Below are positions 1 through 10,702 of a stretch of 64,000 nt of DNA, one piece after another. The first letter of the stretch is position 1; every line of letters begins with the position of its first letter. The notes beneath the pieces are model-generated. The model made no database searches, was not told the DNA's origin, and saw nothing but the letters and a program-made list of their open reading frames with translations. A program made the translations under genes and the position numbers. Source of the DNA: Streptomyces sp. Ru73 (GTDB lineage: Bacteria > Actinomycetota > Actinomycetes > Streptomycetales > Streptomycetaceae); assembly GCF_002920575.1 (NCBI RefSeq), contig NZ_PQSQ01000017.1:43911-107910 (forward strand). Reading direction: 5' to 3'.

Positions 1-1586
1 CCGCCCCCGTAACGCTCGGCCAGCCGCCGCACGAGGACCAGCCCGATGCCCCGCTGCCCGTGCGCCGGCGGCTCCTTCGTCGTCCAGCCCTCCGTGAAGA
101 TCTCCTGACGCCGCTCCCGCGGCACACCCGGACCGTTGTCACTCACCCGCACGATCGCCGTGCGGCCCTCGGCCCGCACCTCCACCTCGACCTGCCCGTC
201 CCGCTCACCGGCCGCCGCGTCCAGCGCGTTGTCGACCAGATTGCCGACCACCGTCACCAGACCGTGCGGATCCACCACCCGGTCCGGCAACCGCGTCGTC
301 GGCGCGATGCTCAGCGAAACCCCGCGCTCGGTCGCCACCGTCGCCTTGCCCACCAGCAACGCCGCCAGCAGCGGATCGTGCACCCGCTCCGTGACCTGCT
401 CCGCCGTGGCCCGGTGCACGCCGACCGCCTGCGTCACGAACTCCACCGCCTCCTCGTACAGCCCCAGTTCGAGCAACCCGAGGAGCGTGTGCAGCCGGTT
501 CGCGTGCTCATGGTCCTGCGCGCGCAACGCGTCGATCAGCCCCCGCGTACCGTCCAGCTCACGCCCCAGCCGCTCCAGCTCCGTACGGTCCCGCAACGTG
601 ACCACGGCGCCACCGTCACCCGTCGGCATCCGGTTCGCCACGAGGACCCGCTGCCCACTGACCGTGAGCAGATCGGCCCCCGAAGCCCGGCCGACCAGCA
701 CATCCGTCGTACGCCCCGGCGGCAGCACCGACTCCAGGGGGCGCCCGGTGTCCTCCGCACGCAGGTCCAGCAGCCGCTGCGCCTCGTCGTTCATCAGCCG
801 GATGCGCCCGTGCCCGTCCAGCGCGACGAATCCCTCACGGATGCCGTGCAGCATCGCCTCCCGCTCGGCCAGCAGCGCGGAGATGTCGGAAAACGCCAGG
901 TCATGGGTGCGACGCTGCAGCCTGCGCGCGACGAGGTACGCGGCCAGCGCGCCCACCGCGAGCGCCCCGCCCGCGTACGCCAGCAGATCCGGCACGGTCG
1001 ACAGCAGCCGCTGCTGCACACTCTCGTACGCGATGCCGACGGACACGGCGCCCACGATGCGGCCATGATCGTCCCGCAGCGGGACCTTGCCGCGTGCCGA
1101 GCGGCCGAGCGTGCCCTCGTCGATCTGCATGACCTCCCGCCCGGAGAGGGCGGCACTCGGGTCGGTCGAGACGTGCCGGCCGATCTCCCGCGGGTCCGTG
1201 TGCGACCAGCGCACGCCGTGCTCATCCATGACCACGACGTACTCGGCACCGGTCGCCCGCCGAATCCGCTCGGCCACCGACTGCACCGGGCCGCCGGGGG
1301 ACGGGCGCGAGGCCGCCAGAGCCTCGTCCAGCTGCGGCTGCGCGGCAGTGGTCTGGGCAATGGCCAGGGCCCGGCGCATGGCCTGGTCGTCCAGCTGCGC
1401 GCTGAGCGGAGCGAGGAAGAGACCGGTCGCCAGCGCGGTGACGCCCGCGGCGATGGCCAGCTGCACCAGCAGCACCTGCGCGAAGACCCGGCGGGGCCAG
1501 CGCAGCCGCAACCGCGCCCGGCCGCCGCTCCGCGGCTCACCGGCCGTGGCGGGCACGCCCGCTCTCTCGTCGCCTCTGTCGCCCAT
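1..1586 (-). CDS. CitA/DcuS-type sensor histidine kinase (3' end cut by window edge)
   Basis: Membrane sensor kinase of a two-component system, probably sensing a small carboxylate such as citrate or a C4-dicarboxylate. The first 528 residues are present. Order: cytoplasmic basic tail, first membrane segment (about residues 40-60), extracytoplasmic sensor domain (60-185), second membrane segment (about 195-215), cytoplasmic PAS domain (235-330), then the phospho-acceptor motif DHEHANRLH (His359), which is the SpoOB-like form used by CitA/DcuS kinases rather than the common HExRTP form. Near the left edge lie the ATP-binding N box (VVGNLVDNALDAA), GPGVP and GIGLVLVRRLAERYGG. Only the last few dozen residues should be missing. 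The ATG at 1586 fits the usual short N-terminal tail; a later start would shorten the tail but not the domains. Its response regulator should lie just left of the window. The ligand cannot be read from sequence. Confidence 0.85.
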   Translation of the reverse strand, partial: MGDRGDERAGVPATAGEPRSGGRARLRLRWPRRVFAQVLLVQLAIAAGVTALATGLFLAPLSAQLDDQAMRRALAIAQTTAAQPQLDEALAASRPSPGGPVQSVAERIRRATGAEYVVVMDEHGVRWSHTDPREIGRHVSTDPSAALSGREVMQIDEGTLGRSARGKVPLRDDHGRIVGAVSVGIAYESVQQRLLSTVPDLLAYAGGALAVGALAAYLVARRLQRRTHDLAFSDISALLAEREAMLHGIREGFVALDGHGRIRLMNDEAQRLLDLRAEDTGRPLESVLPPGRTTDVLVGRASGADLLTVSGQRVLVANRMPTGDGGAVVTLRDRTELERLGRELDGTRGLIDALRAQDHEHANRLHTLLGLLELGLYEEAVEFVTQAVGVHRATAEQVTERVHDPLLAALLVGKATVATERGVSLSIAPTTRLPDRVVDPHGLVTVVGNLVDNALDAAAGERDGQVEVEVRAEGRTAIVRVSDNGPGVPRERRQEIFTEGWTTKEPPAHGQRGIGLVLVRRLAERYGG

Positions 1587-1824
1587 ATGAACGAACAGTA
1601 AGCCGGGCGACGGGAGCCGGGTAATTGCGGGGGCCGGGCCGCGCCGCCGACCGCGCCGGACACCCGGCGGCGAGGCCCCCGCGAAAGTTATCCACAGGCC
1701 CACCACGCCCGGGCGGAAACGCCCTAACCTTCAGTTGTCGTCACAGCGAGTGATCGAGCAAGTAGCTCGGCACGCGCAGGGCACTTCCCAGCACCCGGCT
1801 GGGCAGTCGCCGCCGGCGTGTGGC

Positions 1825-2880
1825 TCAGCGCGCACGGGCGGCAGGGCCGGTGACGGGACCGAGAGCAGGACCAGGAGCGGAACCAGCAGCAGGACCAGCG
1901 CCGGGAGAAGGACCAGCAGCAGGGGCAGGACCAAGAGCAGGACCGACAACGGGGGTGAGGACAGTGAGGTCAGCGATGTCCGTGACGGACATGTACGTCG
2001 GCGGAGCCAGGGCGGCTCCACAGCTGGCCGGGGTGGCGGCGTCCCCGGCGCACTGGTCGACGGTGACCCGCCACGAGCGGCCGTCGCTGTGCGTCACCGT
2101 GACGGCCCAGGAAGGGGAAGCGTCTCCCGCGACCGGGAGGGCTTCCGTGCCGGCGACGTCGAGCGCGTCGGCGCGCTCCTCGCCGATGAGCTCGCGGACC
2201 GCCAGATCCGCGGCCTGCGCCGGACGGTCCCAGGTCGAGCGCCCGCGGCAGTGGTCGACGACCACACGGCCCTCGCGCGCGGCCACGACCGCATCCTTCA
2301 CGAGCGGCGCCTCCGCCCGGCCGTACGCGTATCCGTACGGCAGCACGAAGAGCGTCGGCGAGAAGCGGTGGCCGCCGATATGCGTGACCTCCCACGCCTC
2401 CATACCGTCCGCCGCCAGGTCAGCGGCGAGCGGCCGGCCGAGCACAGCACAGCAACGGTCACGCTTGCCGTTGGTGCACACGAGGACCGGCGGCCGGCCC
2501 GCGTGCGCCTCCCAGAGCCCACCGTGCTCGCCCGCGCCCAGCGCCGCGAAGTCCAGGTCGAGGAGCGCGGCGGGGTCGGCGATGAGCGTGGTGCGGATCC
2601 AGGAGCGGCCGGGCGCGGTGTGGGCGAGGAAGATGCGGCGCGGGGCGCCGGCCCGATGGTCGGCGTGCCGGCCGGGTCGGCGAATCAGGGCGACACGTAC
2701 GCCGGTGTCGGCGGAGGCGGCTTCCAGGGCGCGGCCGACGGCCGGATCGAGATGGCTGTCGGTGAGTGCCTGGGCGCCCCAGGGGCCGCTCTGCTCGACG
2801 AGCAGCCAGGTACGGGCGGTGGCCGCCGTACCGGCCAGGGGTTCGGCCGCCATACGAGAGGCGGTTGCGCAGGTACTCAC
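1825..2880 (-). CDS. Sucrase/ferredoxin-like family protein (thioredoxin-like ferredoxin)
   Basis: A 351-residue protein of the Suc_Fer-like family, whose members have a thioredoxin-like [2Fe-2S] ferredoxin fold. The cysteine motif CTNGKRDRCCAVLGRPLA and the downstream GGHRFSPTLFVLPYG are the family signature; the N-terminal WLLVEQSGPWG is also typical. The family is often found near siderophore genes, and a role in reducing or releasing siderophore iron is a reasonable inference, not shown. The GTG at 2880 is chosen because a -10 hexamer (TAGGGT) ends seven bases upstream, giving a leaderless mRNA, and because conserved sequence begins right after it. A sequence matching the iron box covers this promoter. 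The last 40 or so residues are a low-complexity Pro-Ala-Gly tail (repeats of PAxGP) encoded by imperfect DNA repeats at about 1830-1960; the tail is unlikely to be part of the fold. Confidence 0.85.
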   Translation of the reverse strand: MSTCATASRMAAEPLAGTAATARTWLLVEQSGPWGAQALTDSHLDPAVGRALEAASADTGVRVALIRRPGRHADHRAGAPRRIFLAHTAPGRSWIRTTLIADPAALLDLDFAALGAGEHGGLWEAHAGRPPVLVCTNGKRDRCCAVLGRPLAADLAADGMEAWEVTHIGGHRFSPTLFVLPYGYAYGRAEAPLVKDAVVAAREGRVVVDHCRGRSTWDRPAQAADLAVRELIGEERADALDVAGTEALPVAGDASPSWAVTVTHSDGRSWRVTVDQCAGDAATPASCGAALAPPTYMSVTDIADLTVLTPVVGPALGPAPAAGPSPGAGPAAGSAPGPALGPVTGPAARAR

Positions 2881-2899
2881 ATAGGTGACCCTAACCTGA
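2881..2899 (-). promoter_or_regulatory. Iron box (DmdR/DtxR-type operator) overlapping a leaderless promoter
   Basis: Read on the minus strand this is TCAGGTTAGGGTCACCTAT. It matches the Streptomyces DmdR1 iron box (TTAGGTTAGGCTCACCTAA, from memory) at 16 of 19 positions, including both AGGTNA half sites. It lies directly against the GTG start at 2880 and contains the -10 hexamer TAGGGT (2893 to 2888), so iron-loaded repressor would block initiation of the sucrase/ferredoxin-like gene. Confidence 0.8.
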
Positions 2900-3022
2900 G
2901 TACCGCATCCCCGAAGCACGCCGGGACGGCAATGGCCGATGCCCGCCGCCGGAACCACAGTTGTCGAGCCTGGAGGCCGATTCGCGACGCCGGATGACTG
3001 CGTACCGCCGTATGGGTGATGG

Positions 3023-3130
3023 GTGATGGGTGGGGTGGGGGTGATGGGGCGGCGGGGAGGGGGAGGGACGGAGCGGGTGGGGTGGGGTGGGGTGGGGGGG
3101 AGGGCCCCCGGAGGAGGGGGTGAGACATCG
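3023..3130 (+). other. G-run tract with G-quadruplex potential in a gene-free stretch
   Basis: Between 2900 and 3628 there is no convincing gene. The first part holds more than ten runs of three or more G on the plus strand with short spacers (several GGGGTGGGGT repeats), enough to allow intramolecular G-quadruplexes. It is followed by the 16-bp tandem repeat at 3335-3510 and then the leader of the CobW gene. Confidence 0.5.
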
Positions 3131-3334
3131 GGGCGCCTTGAGCGGAATTGGGGGAGCAGCGAGAGGCGGCCGCGGGGCCAATATCCTGGGCGGGTGACGG
3201 GCTCGCAGGACGCGCTCGCAGGACCAGCCCTTGGCAGGTTCGGAGGTCGTTCTGGCCGGGCGGGCTGCGGTGCGCTCGGCCGGTGATTGGCCGTCGACCG
3301 GTTCGGGCCCGCCATGGTCGGTCTGCGTACGTCT

Positions 3335-3510
3335 CGCCGGCGTGCGTGTTGGTCGGCGTGCGTGTCGGTCGGCGTGTGTCTTGGCCGGCGTACGTCTCGG
3401 TCGGCGTACGGCTTGGTCGGCGTGCGGCTTGGTCGGCGTGCGGCTTGGTCGGCGTGCGGCTTGGTCAGGGTGCGGCTTGGTCAGGGTGCGGCTTGGTCGG
3501 CGTTCGTCTT
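3335..3510 (+). repeat. 16-bp tandem repeat, 11 copies (minisatellite)
   Basis: Eleven contiguous 16-base units, consensus GGTCGGCGTGCGGCTT, with the central units (3431-3478) identical and the outer ones diverged. Because 16 is not a multiple of three, the array reads open in all three frames and codes for nothing consistent, so it is noncoding. It sits about 120 bp upstream of the CobW gene. Confidence 0.85.
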
Positions 3511-3628
3511 GGGGGCGAGTCCGGCAGGCCGTGACGGTGGCCTCGTCGGGTACGGCGGACCGAGCGCGTGCAGCGGACACCGGACCCACTTCACCCACCT
3601 CACCCCCTGATCTTCTGGAGGCGCCCCC

Positions 3629-4969
<1,341 letters not shown>

Positions 4970-5033
4970 AGCGGACGGGCAGTAGCCCGGCACAGGCGCA
5001 CCCCCGCACCGAGACCACCACCCGGCCCCTGAA

Positions 5034-5059
5034 GCCCTGGCGTCGTACGACGCCAGGGC
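5034..5059. terminator. Bidirectional hairpin terminator between CobW and parC
   Basis: A 26-base perfect palindrome (GCCCTGGCGTCGT and its complement, no spacer) lies between two convergent genes. In RNA it would fold as an 11-bp stem with a GUAC loop. No T-tract follows, as is usual in Streptomyces. Short GGTCCTAC repeats follow at 5084-5135. Confidence 0.7.
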
Positions 5060-5127
5060 ACGTCCCCCGACCGTTCTGACGGGGTCCTACAGGTCCTACG
5101 ACGGCCCCACAACGGTCCTACGACGTC

Positions 5128-7593
5128 CTACACCGGCCCCGCCACTGCCGCCACGCTCTTCTTCAGCGGTACGCCGGAGCCGTCGCGGCGCGGGTCCGGT
5201 TCGGGCAGGGGTACCGGGCTGCCCTTGGCGTCGGCGGCGCGGGGCGGCGCGGCGCCGGCCCAGGCCAGTGCGAGATGGTCCTCGCCCTTCAGGAAGCGCT
5301 GGCAGCGGACGCCGCCGGTCGCCCGGCCCTTGCGCGGGTACTGGTCGAACGGGGTGAGCTTGGCGGTGCTGACCCCGTCGTCGAGGGTGCCGTGCGAGCC
5401 GGAGACGGTGAAGACCACGGCGTCGGCGGCCGGGTCGACCGCGGTGAAGGAGATGACCTTCGCGTCGGGGCCGAGCTTGATGCCGGTCATGCCGCCGGCG
5501 GCGCGGCCCTGGGGGCGTACTTGTGCGGCGGGGTAGCGCAGCAGCTGGGCCTCGTCGGTGATGAAGACCAGGTCTTCCTCGCCGGTGCGCAGCTCGACGG
5601 CGCCGACGATGCGGTCGCCGTCCCTGAGGGTGATGACCTCCAGCTCTTCCTTGTTGGCCGGATAGTCGGGGACGACTCTCTTGACCACGCCGTGTTCGGT
5701 GCCGAGGGCGAGGCCGGGTGAGGATTCGTCGAGGGTGGTGAGGCAGACCAGTTCCTCGCCGTCCTCCAGCGTCAGGAATTCGGAGATCTTCGCGCCGCCG
5801 GAGAGGCTCGGCGCGGAGGCCGTCTCGGGGAGCTGGGGCAGGTCGATCACCGAGAGCCGCAGCAGGCGTCCTGCGGAGGTCACGGCGCCGACTTCCGCGC
5901 GGGCCGTGGCGGGCACGGCGGAGACGATGACGTCGTGCTTGGCGCGCTTGGCGTCGGTGTCGAAGGTGCCTTCGCCGCCGGCCGTGCGGGCCAGCAGGCC
6001 GGTGGAGGACAGCAGGACGCGGCACGGGTCGTCGGCGACCTCCAGCGGCACCGCTGCGGCGGTCGCGCCGGAGGACTCCAGCAGGACGGTGCGGCGGTCG
6101 CTGCCGTACTTCTTGGCGACCGCGGCCAGTTCCGAGGAGACCAGCTTGCGCAGCTCGGCGTCGGATTCGAGGATCTTGGTCAGCTTCTCGATGTCGGCGC
6201 GGAGGGTGTCGCGCTCGGACTCCAGCTCGATGCGGTCGAACTTGGTGAGGCGGCGCAGCGGGGTGTCGAGGATGTACTGCGTCTGGATGTCGCTGAGGCC
6301 GAAGCGCTCGATGAGGCGCTGCTTGGCCTCGGCGCTGTTCTCGCTGGAGCGGATGAGGCGGATGACCTCGTCGATGTCGACGAGGGCGGTGAGCAGGCCC
6401 TCGACGAGGTGGAGGCGGTCGCGCTTCTTGGTGCGGCGGAATTCGCTGCGCCGGCGCACCACGGTGAAGCGGTGGTCGACGTAGACCTCCAGGAGCTCCT
6501 TCAGGCCCAGCGTCAGCGGCTGGCCGTCGACCAGCGCGACGTTGTTGATGCCGAAGGACTCCTCCATGGGCGTGAGCTTGTAGAGGGATTCGAGGACGGC
6601 TTCGGGGTTGAAGCCGTTCTTGATCTCGATGACCAGGCGGAGGCCGTGCTCGCGGTCGGTGAGGTCCTTGACGTCGGCGATGCCCTGCAGCTTCTTGGCG
6701 CCGACCAGGTCCTTGATCTTGGAGATGACCTTCTCGGGGCCGACCGTGAAGGGCAGTTCGGTGACGATCAGGCCCTTGCGGCGGGGGGTGACGTTCTCCA
6801 CGGTGGCGGTGGCGCGCATCTTGAAGGAGCCGCGGCCCTTGGCGTACGCGTCGCGGATGCCGGAGAGGCCGACGATGCGGCCGCCGGTGGGCAGGTCGGG
6901 ACCCGGGACGTACTTCATGAGCGTCTCGAGGTCGGCGTTGGGGTGCTTGATGAGGTGCCGGGCCGCGGCGATGACCTCGCCGAGGTTGTGCGGCGGCATG
7001 TTGGTCGCCATGCCGACGGCGATGCCGGAGGCGCCGTTGACGAGGAGGTTGGGGTAGGCCGCGGGGAGGGCGACCGGCTCCTGCTCCTGGCCGTCGTAGT
7101 TGGGCTGGAAGTCGACGGTGTCCTCTTCGATGGACTCCGTCATCAGGGAGGTCGCGGAGTCCATGCGGCATTCGGTGTACCGCATGGCGGCGGGCGGGTC
7201 GTCGTTGCCCAGCGAGCCGAAGTTGCCGTGGCCGTCGACCAGCGGCAGCCGCATGGAGAAGGGCTGCGCCATGCGCACGAGCGCGTCGTAGATGGACGCG
7301 TCGCCGTGCGGGTGGAGCTTACCCATGACCTCGCCGACGACGCGGGCGCACTTCACGTAGCCGCGGTCGGGGCGGAGGCCCATTTCGTTCATCTGGTACA
7401 GGATGCGGCGGTGTACGGGCTTGAGGCCGTCGCGTGCGTCGGGCAGGGCGCGCGAGTAGATGACCGAATACGCGTACTCAAGGAAGGAACCCTGCATCTC
7501 ATCGACGACGTCGATGTCGAGGATCCGCTCCTCGAAGTCCTGGGGCTCCGGGGTGCCCCCTGAGGGTCGGGTCTTCGTGCTGCGGCGGGCCAT
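5128..7593 (-). CDS. parC: DNA topoisomerase IV subunit A (type IIA topoisomerase)
   Basis: An 821-residue GyrA/ParC-family subunit that cuts and rejoins DNA to decatenate or relax it, acting with a ParE/GyrB partner. Seen: the winged-helix and tower domain start ([18 protein letters not shown]), the quinolone region [17 protein letters not shown], the catalytic tyrosine in RYTEC (Tyr139), and [17 protein letters not shown]. The C-terminal third carries beta-pinwheel blades with repeats such as [19 protein letters not shown]. The GyrA-box QRRGGKG is not visible, which favours topoisomerase IV over gyrase; so does gene order, since the equivalent Streptomyces locus (SCO5836 from memory) is the parC. 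The residue matching E. coli GyrA Ser83 is Ala99, as in mycobacterial gyrase, which would tend to lower fluoroquinolone affinity. The partner parE is not in the window. ATG at 7593 is well supported by the start of family similarity. Confidence 0.93.
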   Translation of the reverse strand: MARRSTKTRPSGGTPEPQDFEERILDIDVVDEMQGSFLEYAYSVIYSRALPDARDGLKPVHRRILYQMNEMGLRPDRGYVKCARVVGEVMGKLHPHGDASIYDALVRMAQPFSMRLPLVDGHGNFGSLGNDDPPAAMRYTECRMDSATSLMTESIEEDTVDFQPNYDGQEQEPVALPAAYPNLLVNGASGIAVGMATNMPPHNLGEVIAAARHLIKHPNADLETLMKYVPGPDLPTGGRIVGLSGIRDAYAKGRGSFKMRATATVENVTPRRKGLIVTELPFTVGPEKVISKIKDLVGAKKLQGIADVKDLTDREHGLRLVIEIKNGFNPEAVLESLYKLTPMEESFGINNVALVDGQPLTLGLKELLEVYVDHRFTVVRRRSEFRRTKKRDRLHLVEGLLTALVDIDEVIRLIRSSENSAEAKQRLIERFGLSDIQTQYILDTPLRRLTKFDRIELESERDTLRADIEKLTKILESDAELRKLVSSELAAVAKKYGSDRRTVLLESSGATAAAVPLEVADDPCRVLLSSTGLLARTAGGEGTFDTDAKRAKHDVIVSAVPATARAEVGAVTSAGRLLRLSVIDLPQLPETASAPSLSGGAKISEFLTLEDGEELVCLTTLDESSPGLALGTEHGVVKRVVPDYPANKEELEVITLRDGDRIVGAVELRTGEEDLVFITDEAQLLRYPAAQVRPQGRAAGGMTGIKLGPDAKVISFTAVDPAADAVVFTVSGSHGTLDDGVSTAKLTPFDQYPRKGRATGGVRCQRFLKGEDHLALAWAGAAPPRAADAKGSPVPLPEPDPRRDGSGVPLKKSVAAVAGPV

Positions 7594-7925
7594 CGCGGCT
7601 GCGGCTCCTTCGCTCGAATTCGGCTTCGCTTACGGCTACGGCGTCTGCTGGCCGGCGGGCCGGTACGGGTGTCGTCCGTCCTGCCGGCCAGGCTCAGCGG
7701 CCGGCGCTGGATGCTCAACGGCTGAGCCTGTCGCGGTCCATTGTGGCCCGCGGGTCTGACAACGCCGACCGCGACCCGTCCGTACGCCCGTCCGAGCGGG
7801 ATGTGCGGCGGGCCTCGTTCCGGGGAATCTCCTTGCGGCGGGGTGCCGGGCGGGAACTTCGCCAGATGTCGGCGCGCTTGCATACAGTGACAGAACTTCC
7901 TCGCAAGCGGATCGAAGGGACGTAC
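7594..7925. other. Divergent promoter region between parC and the M16 operon
   Basis: A 332-base gene-free stretch. It must hold outward promoters for parC (minus) and the peptidase pair (plus). An open frame from 7743 continues into the peptidase, but its first 61 codons lack family similarity, and the Shine-Dalgarno GAAGGGA (7914-7920) points to the ATG at 7926. CATACAGT near 7880-7888 could be the -10 of the plus promoter. Nothing else recognised. Confidence 0.4.
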
Positions 7926-9314
7926 ATGCCCATGGGTCACACGGCCACAGAACAAGCCGGGTCCGGCGGCCTGACAGCGACCGAGCACCGGCTGGCCAAT
8001 GGCCTGCGCGTGGTGCTCTCCGAGGACCACCTGACCCCCGTCGCGGCGGTCTGCCTGTGGTACGACGTCGGCTCCCGCCACGAGGTGAAGGGCCGTACGG
8101 GCCTGGCGCACCTCTTCGAGCACCTGATGTTCCAGGGTTCGGCGCAGGTGAAGGGCAACGGTCACTTCGAGCTGGTGCAGGGCGCCGGCGGTTCGCTCAA
8201 CGGCACCACGAGTTTCGAGCGGACGAACTACTTCGAGACCATGCCGGCCCATCAGCTGGAGCTCGCCCTGTGGCTGGAGGCGGACCGGATGGGTTCGCTG
8301 CTGGCCGCGCTGGACGAGGAGTCGCTGGAGAACCAGCGCGACGTGGTGAAGAACGAGCGGCGCCAGCGGTACGACAACGTGCCTTACGGGACGGCGTTCG
8401 AGAAGCTGACGGCGATGGCCTACCCGGAGGGCCACCCGTACCACCACACGCCCATCGGGTCGATGGCCGACCTGGACGCGGCGTCCCTGGAGGACGCGCG
8501 GAACTTCTTCCGTACGTACTACGCGCCGAACAACGCGGTGCTGTCCATCGTGGGCGACATCGACCCCGAGCAGACGCTGGCGTGGGTGGAGAAGTACTTC
8601 GGCTCCATCCCGGGCCACGACGGCAAGCAGCCGCCGCGGGACGGCTCGCTGCCCGAGATCATGGGCAAGGAGCTGCGCGAGGTCGTGCACGAGGAGGTGC
8701 CCTCGCGGGCCCTGATGGCGGCGTACCGGCTGCCGCACGACGGCACTCGTGAGGCTGATGCCGCGGACGTGGCGTTGACGATCCTGGGCGGCGGCGAGTC
8801 GTCGCGGCTGTACAACCGCCTGGTGCGCCGGGACCGCAGCGCCGTCGCGGCCGGTTTCGGGCTGCTGCGCCTGGCGGGCGCGCCGTCCCTCGGCTGGCTG
8901 GACGTGAAGACGTCGGCGGGCGTGGAGGTGCCGGCCATCGAGCGGGCCGTGGACGAGGAGCTGAAGCGCTTCGCGGAGGAGGGCCCGACCGCGGAGGAGA
9001 TGGAGCGCGCGCAGGCCCAGTTGGAGCGCGAGTGGCTGGACCGTCTGGAGACGGTCGCGGGGCGCGCGGACGAACTGTGCCGTTACGCGGTGCTGTTCGG
9101 CGACCCGCAGCTGGCGCTGAGCGCCGTGCAGCGCGTTCTGGAGGTCACTCCGGAGGAGGTTCAGGCGGTGGCCGCGGCGCGGCTGCGTCCGGACAACCGC
9201 GCGGTGCTGGTGTACGAGCCGACCGGGCCCGCCGAGGCCGCCGCCGCGGAGGCGACCGAGGCCGACGCGACCGCCGCCCAGCACGAGACCGAGACCGAGG
9301 AGGCGGCCCAGTGA
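7926..9314 (+). CDS. M16 family zinc metallopeptidase (active subunit)
   Basis: A 462-residue pitrilysin/mitochondrial-processing-peptidase-like protease. The inverted zinc motif HLFEH (His62, Glu65, His66) is intact and the third ligand lies in the NQRDVVKNERRQR segment (Glu144), the usual distance downstream. The N-terminal NGLRVVLSEDHLTPVAAVCLWYDVGSR and the C-terminal M16_C domain are typical. The start at ATG 7926 is chosen for its Shine-Dalgarno and because M16 similarity begins about twenty residues later. The last residues are a Glu-Ala-Thr-rich tail. The stop codon overlaps the GTG of the next gene, a second M16 protein lacking the zinc motif, so the two very likely form an active/inactive heterodimer as in bacterial MPP-like pairs. 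Substrate unknown. Confidence 0.92.
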   Translation: MPMGHTATEQAGSGGLTATEHRLANGLRVVLSEDHLTPVAAVCLWYDVGSRHEVKGRTGLAHLFEHLMFQGSAQVKGNGHFELVQGAGGSLNGTTSFERTNYFETMPAHQLELALWLEADRMGSLLAALDEESLENQRDVVKNERRQRYDNVPYGTAFEKLTAMAYPEGHPYHHTPIGSMADLDAASLEDARNFFRTYYAPNNAVLSIVGDIDPEQTLAWVEKYFGSIPGHDGKQPPRDGSLPEIMGKELREVVHEEVPSRALMAAYRLPHDGTREADAADVALTILGGGESSRLYNRLVRRDRSAVAAGFGLLRLAGAPSLGWLDVKTSAGVEVPAIERAVDEELKRFAEEGPTAEEMERAQAQLEREWLDRLETVAGRADELCRYAVLFGDPQLALSAVQRVLEVTPEEVQAVAAARLRPDNRAVLVYEPTGPAEAAAAEATEADATAAQHETETEEAAQ

Positions 9315-10702
9315 GCGACGCCGTGACCCCCACCATGACCTTCCACCCGCAGCCGCAGGCCGGACAGCCGAAGCCGTGGGCGTTCCCGGCCCCGGTGCGC
9401 GGCGCGCTCGGCAACGGCCTGACGGTGCTGCGCGCCGACCGGCCGGGCCAGCAGCTGGTCGCCGTCGAGATCAACCTGGTGGCGCCGCTGGAGGCCGAGC
9501 CCGAGGGCCTGGACGGCGTCGCCACGATCATGGCGCGGGCGCTCTCCGAGGGCACCGACAAGCACGACGCGGAGGAGTTCGCGGCGGAGCTGGAGCGGTG
9601 CGGCGCCACGCTGGACGCGCACGCCGACCACCCGGGTGTCCGGGTGTCCCTTGAGGTGCCGGCCTCGCGCCTCACGAAGGGGCTGGGGCTGCTCGCCGAC
9701 GCCCTGCGCGCCCCGGCGTTCCCGGACAGCGAGGTGGAGCGCCTGGTGCGCAACCGCCTGGACGAGATCCCGCACGAGCTGGCCAACCCGGCCCGCCGGG
9801 CCGCGATGGCGCTGTCCAGGGAGCTGTTCCCGGCCGCGTCCCGGATGTCCCGGCCGCGCCAGGGCACGGAGGAGACGGTGGCGCGCATCGACGCGGCCGC
9901 CGTTCGCGCCTTCTACGAGGCGCACGTGCGCCCCGCCACGGCCACCGCGGTGGTCGTGGGGGACTTCGAGGGGGTGGACCTGGACGCGGCGCTGGAGGAG
10001 ACGCTGGGCGCGTGGACGGGCTCCGCCGCCGAGCCGGTCGCGGCCTCGCCGATCGTCGCGGACGACACGGGCCGCGTGGTCATCGTGGACCGGCCCGGTG
10101 CCGTGCAGACGCAGCTGCTGATCGGCCGGATCGGCGCCGACCGGCACGACCGCGTCTGGCCCGCCCAGGTGCTGGGCACGTACTGCCTGGGCGGCACGCT
10201 CACCTCGCGGCTGGACCGGGTGCTGCGCGAGGAGAAGGGCTACACGTACGGCGTGCGGGCCTTCGGCCAGGTGCTGCGCTCCTCCGCGGACGGCACGGGT
10301 GCGGCGATGCTGGCCATAAGCGGTTCGGTGGACACCGCCTCCACGGGGCCCGCGCTGGAGGACCTCTGGAAGGTGCTGCGGACGCTGGCCTCCGAGGGGC
10401 TGACCGACGCCGAGCGGGACGTGGCGGTGCAGAACCTCGTCGGTGTGGCGCCGCTGAAGTACGAGACGGCGGCGGCCGTGGCGGGGACGCTGGCCGACCA
10501 GGTCGAGCAGGAGCTGCCGGACGACTTCCAGGCGGAGCTGTACCGGCGGCTGGCCGAGACGGGCACGGTCGAGGCGACGGCCGCGGCGGTCAGCGCGTTC
10601 CCGGTGGACCGGCTGGTCACGGTCCTGGTGGGCGATGCCGCGCAGATCGCGGAGCCGGTGCGGAAGCTGGGCATCGGTGAGGTGTCGGTCGTCAAGGGCT
10701 GA
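9311..10702 (+). CDS. M16 family peptidase-like protein (non-catalytic partner)
   Basis: A 463-residue M16 homologue with no HxxEH: the equivalent place reads MARALSEGTDKHDAEEFAAEL, so it cannot bind the catalytic zinc in the usual way. It keeps the M16 fold, including the glycine-rich R/Y region near the C-terminus (REEKGYTYGVRAFGQ), which in partner subunits helps bind substrate. GTG at 9311 overlaps the upstream stop by four bases (GTGA), so translation is coupled and the two subunits should be made in equal amounts. The operon ends at the hairpin at 10867. Function inferred from the pair, not shown. Confidence 0.9.
   Translation: MSDAVTPTMTFHPQPQAGQPKPWAFPAPVRGALGNGLTVLRADRPGQQLVAVEINLVAPLEAEPEGLDGVATIMARALSEGTDKHDAEEFAAELERCGATLDAHADHPGVRVSLEVPASRLTKGLGLLADALRAPAFPDSEVERLVRNRLDEIPHELANPARRAAMALSRELFPAASRMSRPRQGTEETVARIDAAAVRAFYEAHVRPATATAVVVGDFEGVDLDAALEETLGAWTGSAAEPVAASPIVADDTGRVVIVDRPGAVQTQLLIGRIGADRHDRVWPAQVLGTYCLGGTLTSRLDRVLREEKGYTYGVRAFGQVLRSSADGTGAAMLAISGSVDTASTGPALEDLWKVLRTLASEGLTDAERDVAVQNLVGVAPLKYETAAAVAGTLADQVEQELPDDFQAELYRRLAETGTVEATAAAVSAFPVDRLVTVLVGDAAQIAEPVRKLGIGEVSVVKG

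Noticed and set aside
1731..2021. A 96-codon Leu-Val-Pro repeat protein on the minus strand
   Set aside because: It is another frame of the low-complexity 3' end of the sucrase/ferredoxin-like gene.
3335..3510. Minisatellite considered as a CRISPR array or coding repeat
   Set aside because: Units are contiguous without spacers, and the 16-bp period breaks the reading frame.
7743..7925. Upstream extension of the first M16 peptidase (61 extra codons)
   Set aside because: No family similarity, Arg-rich, and a good Shine-Dalgarno precedes the internal ATG at 7926.
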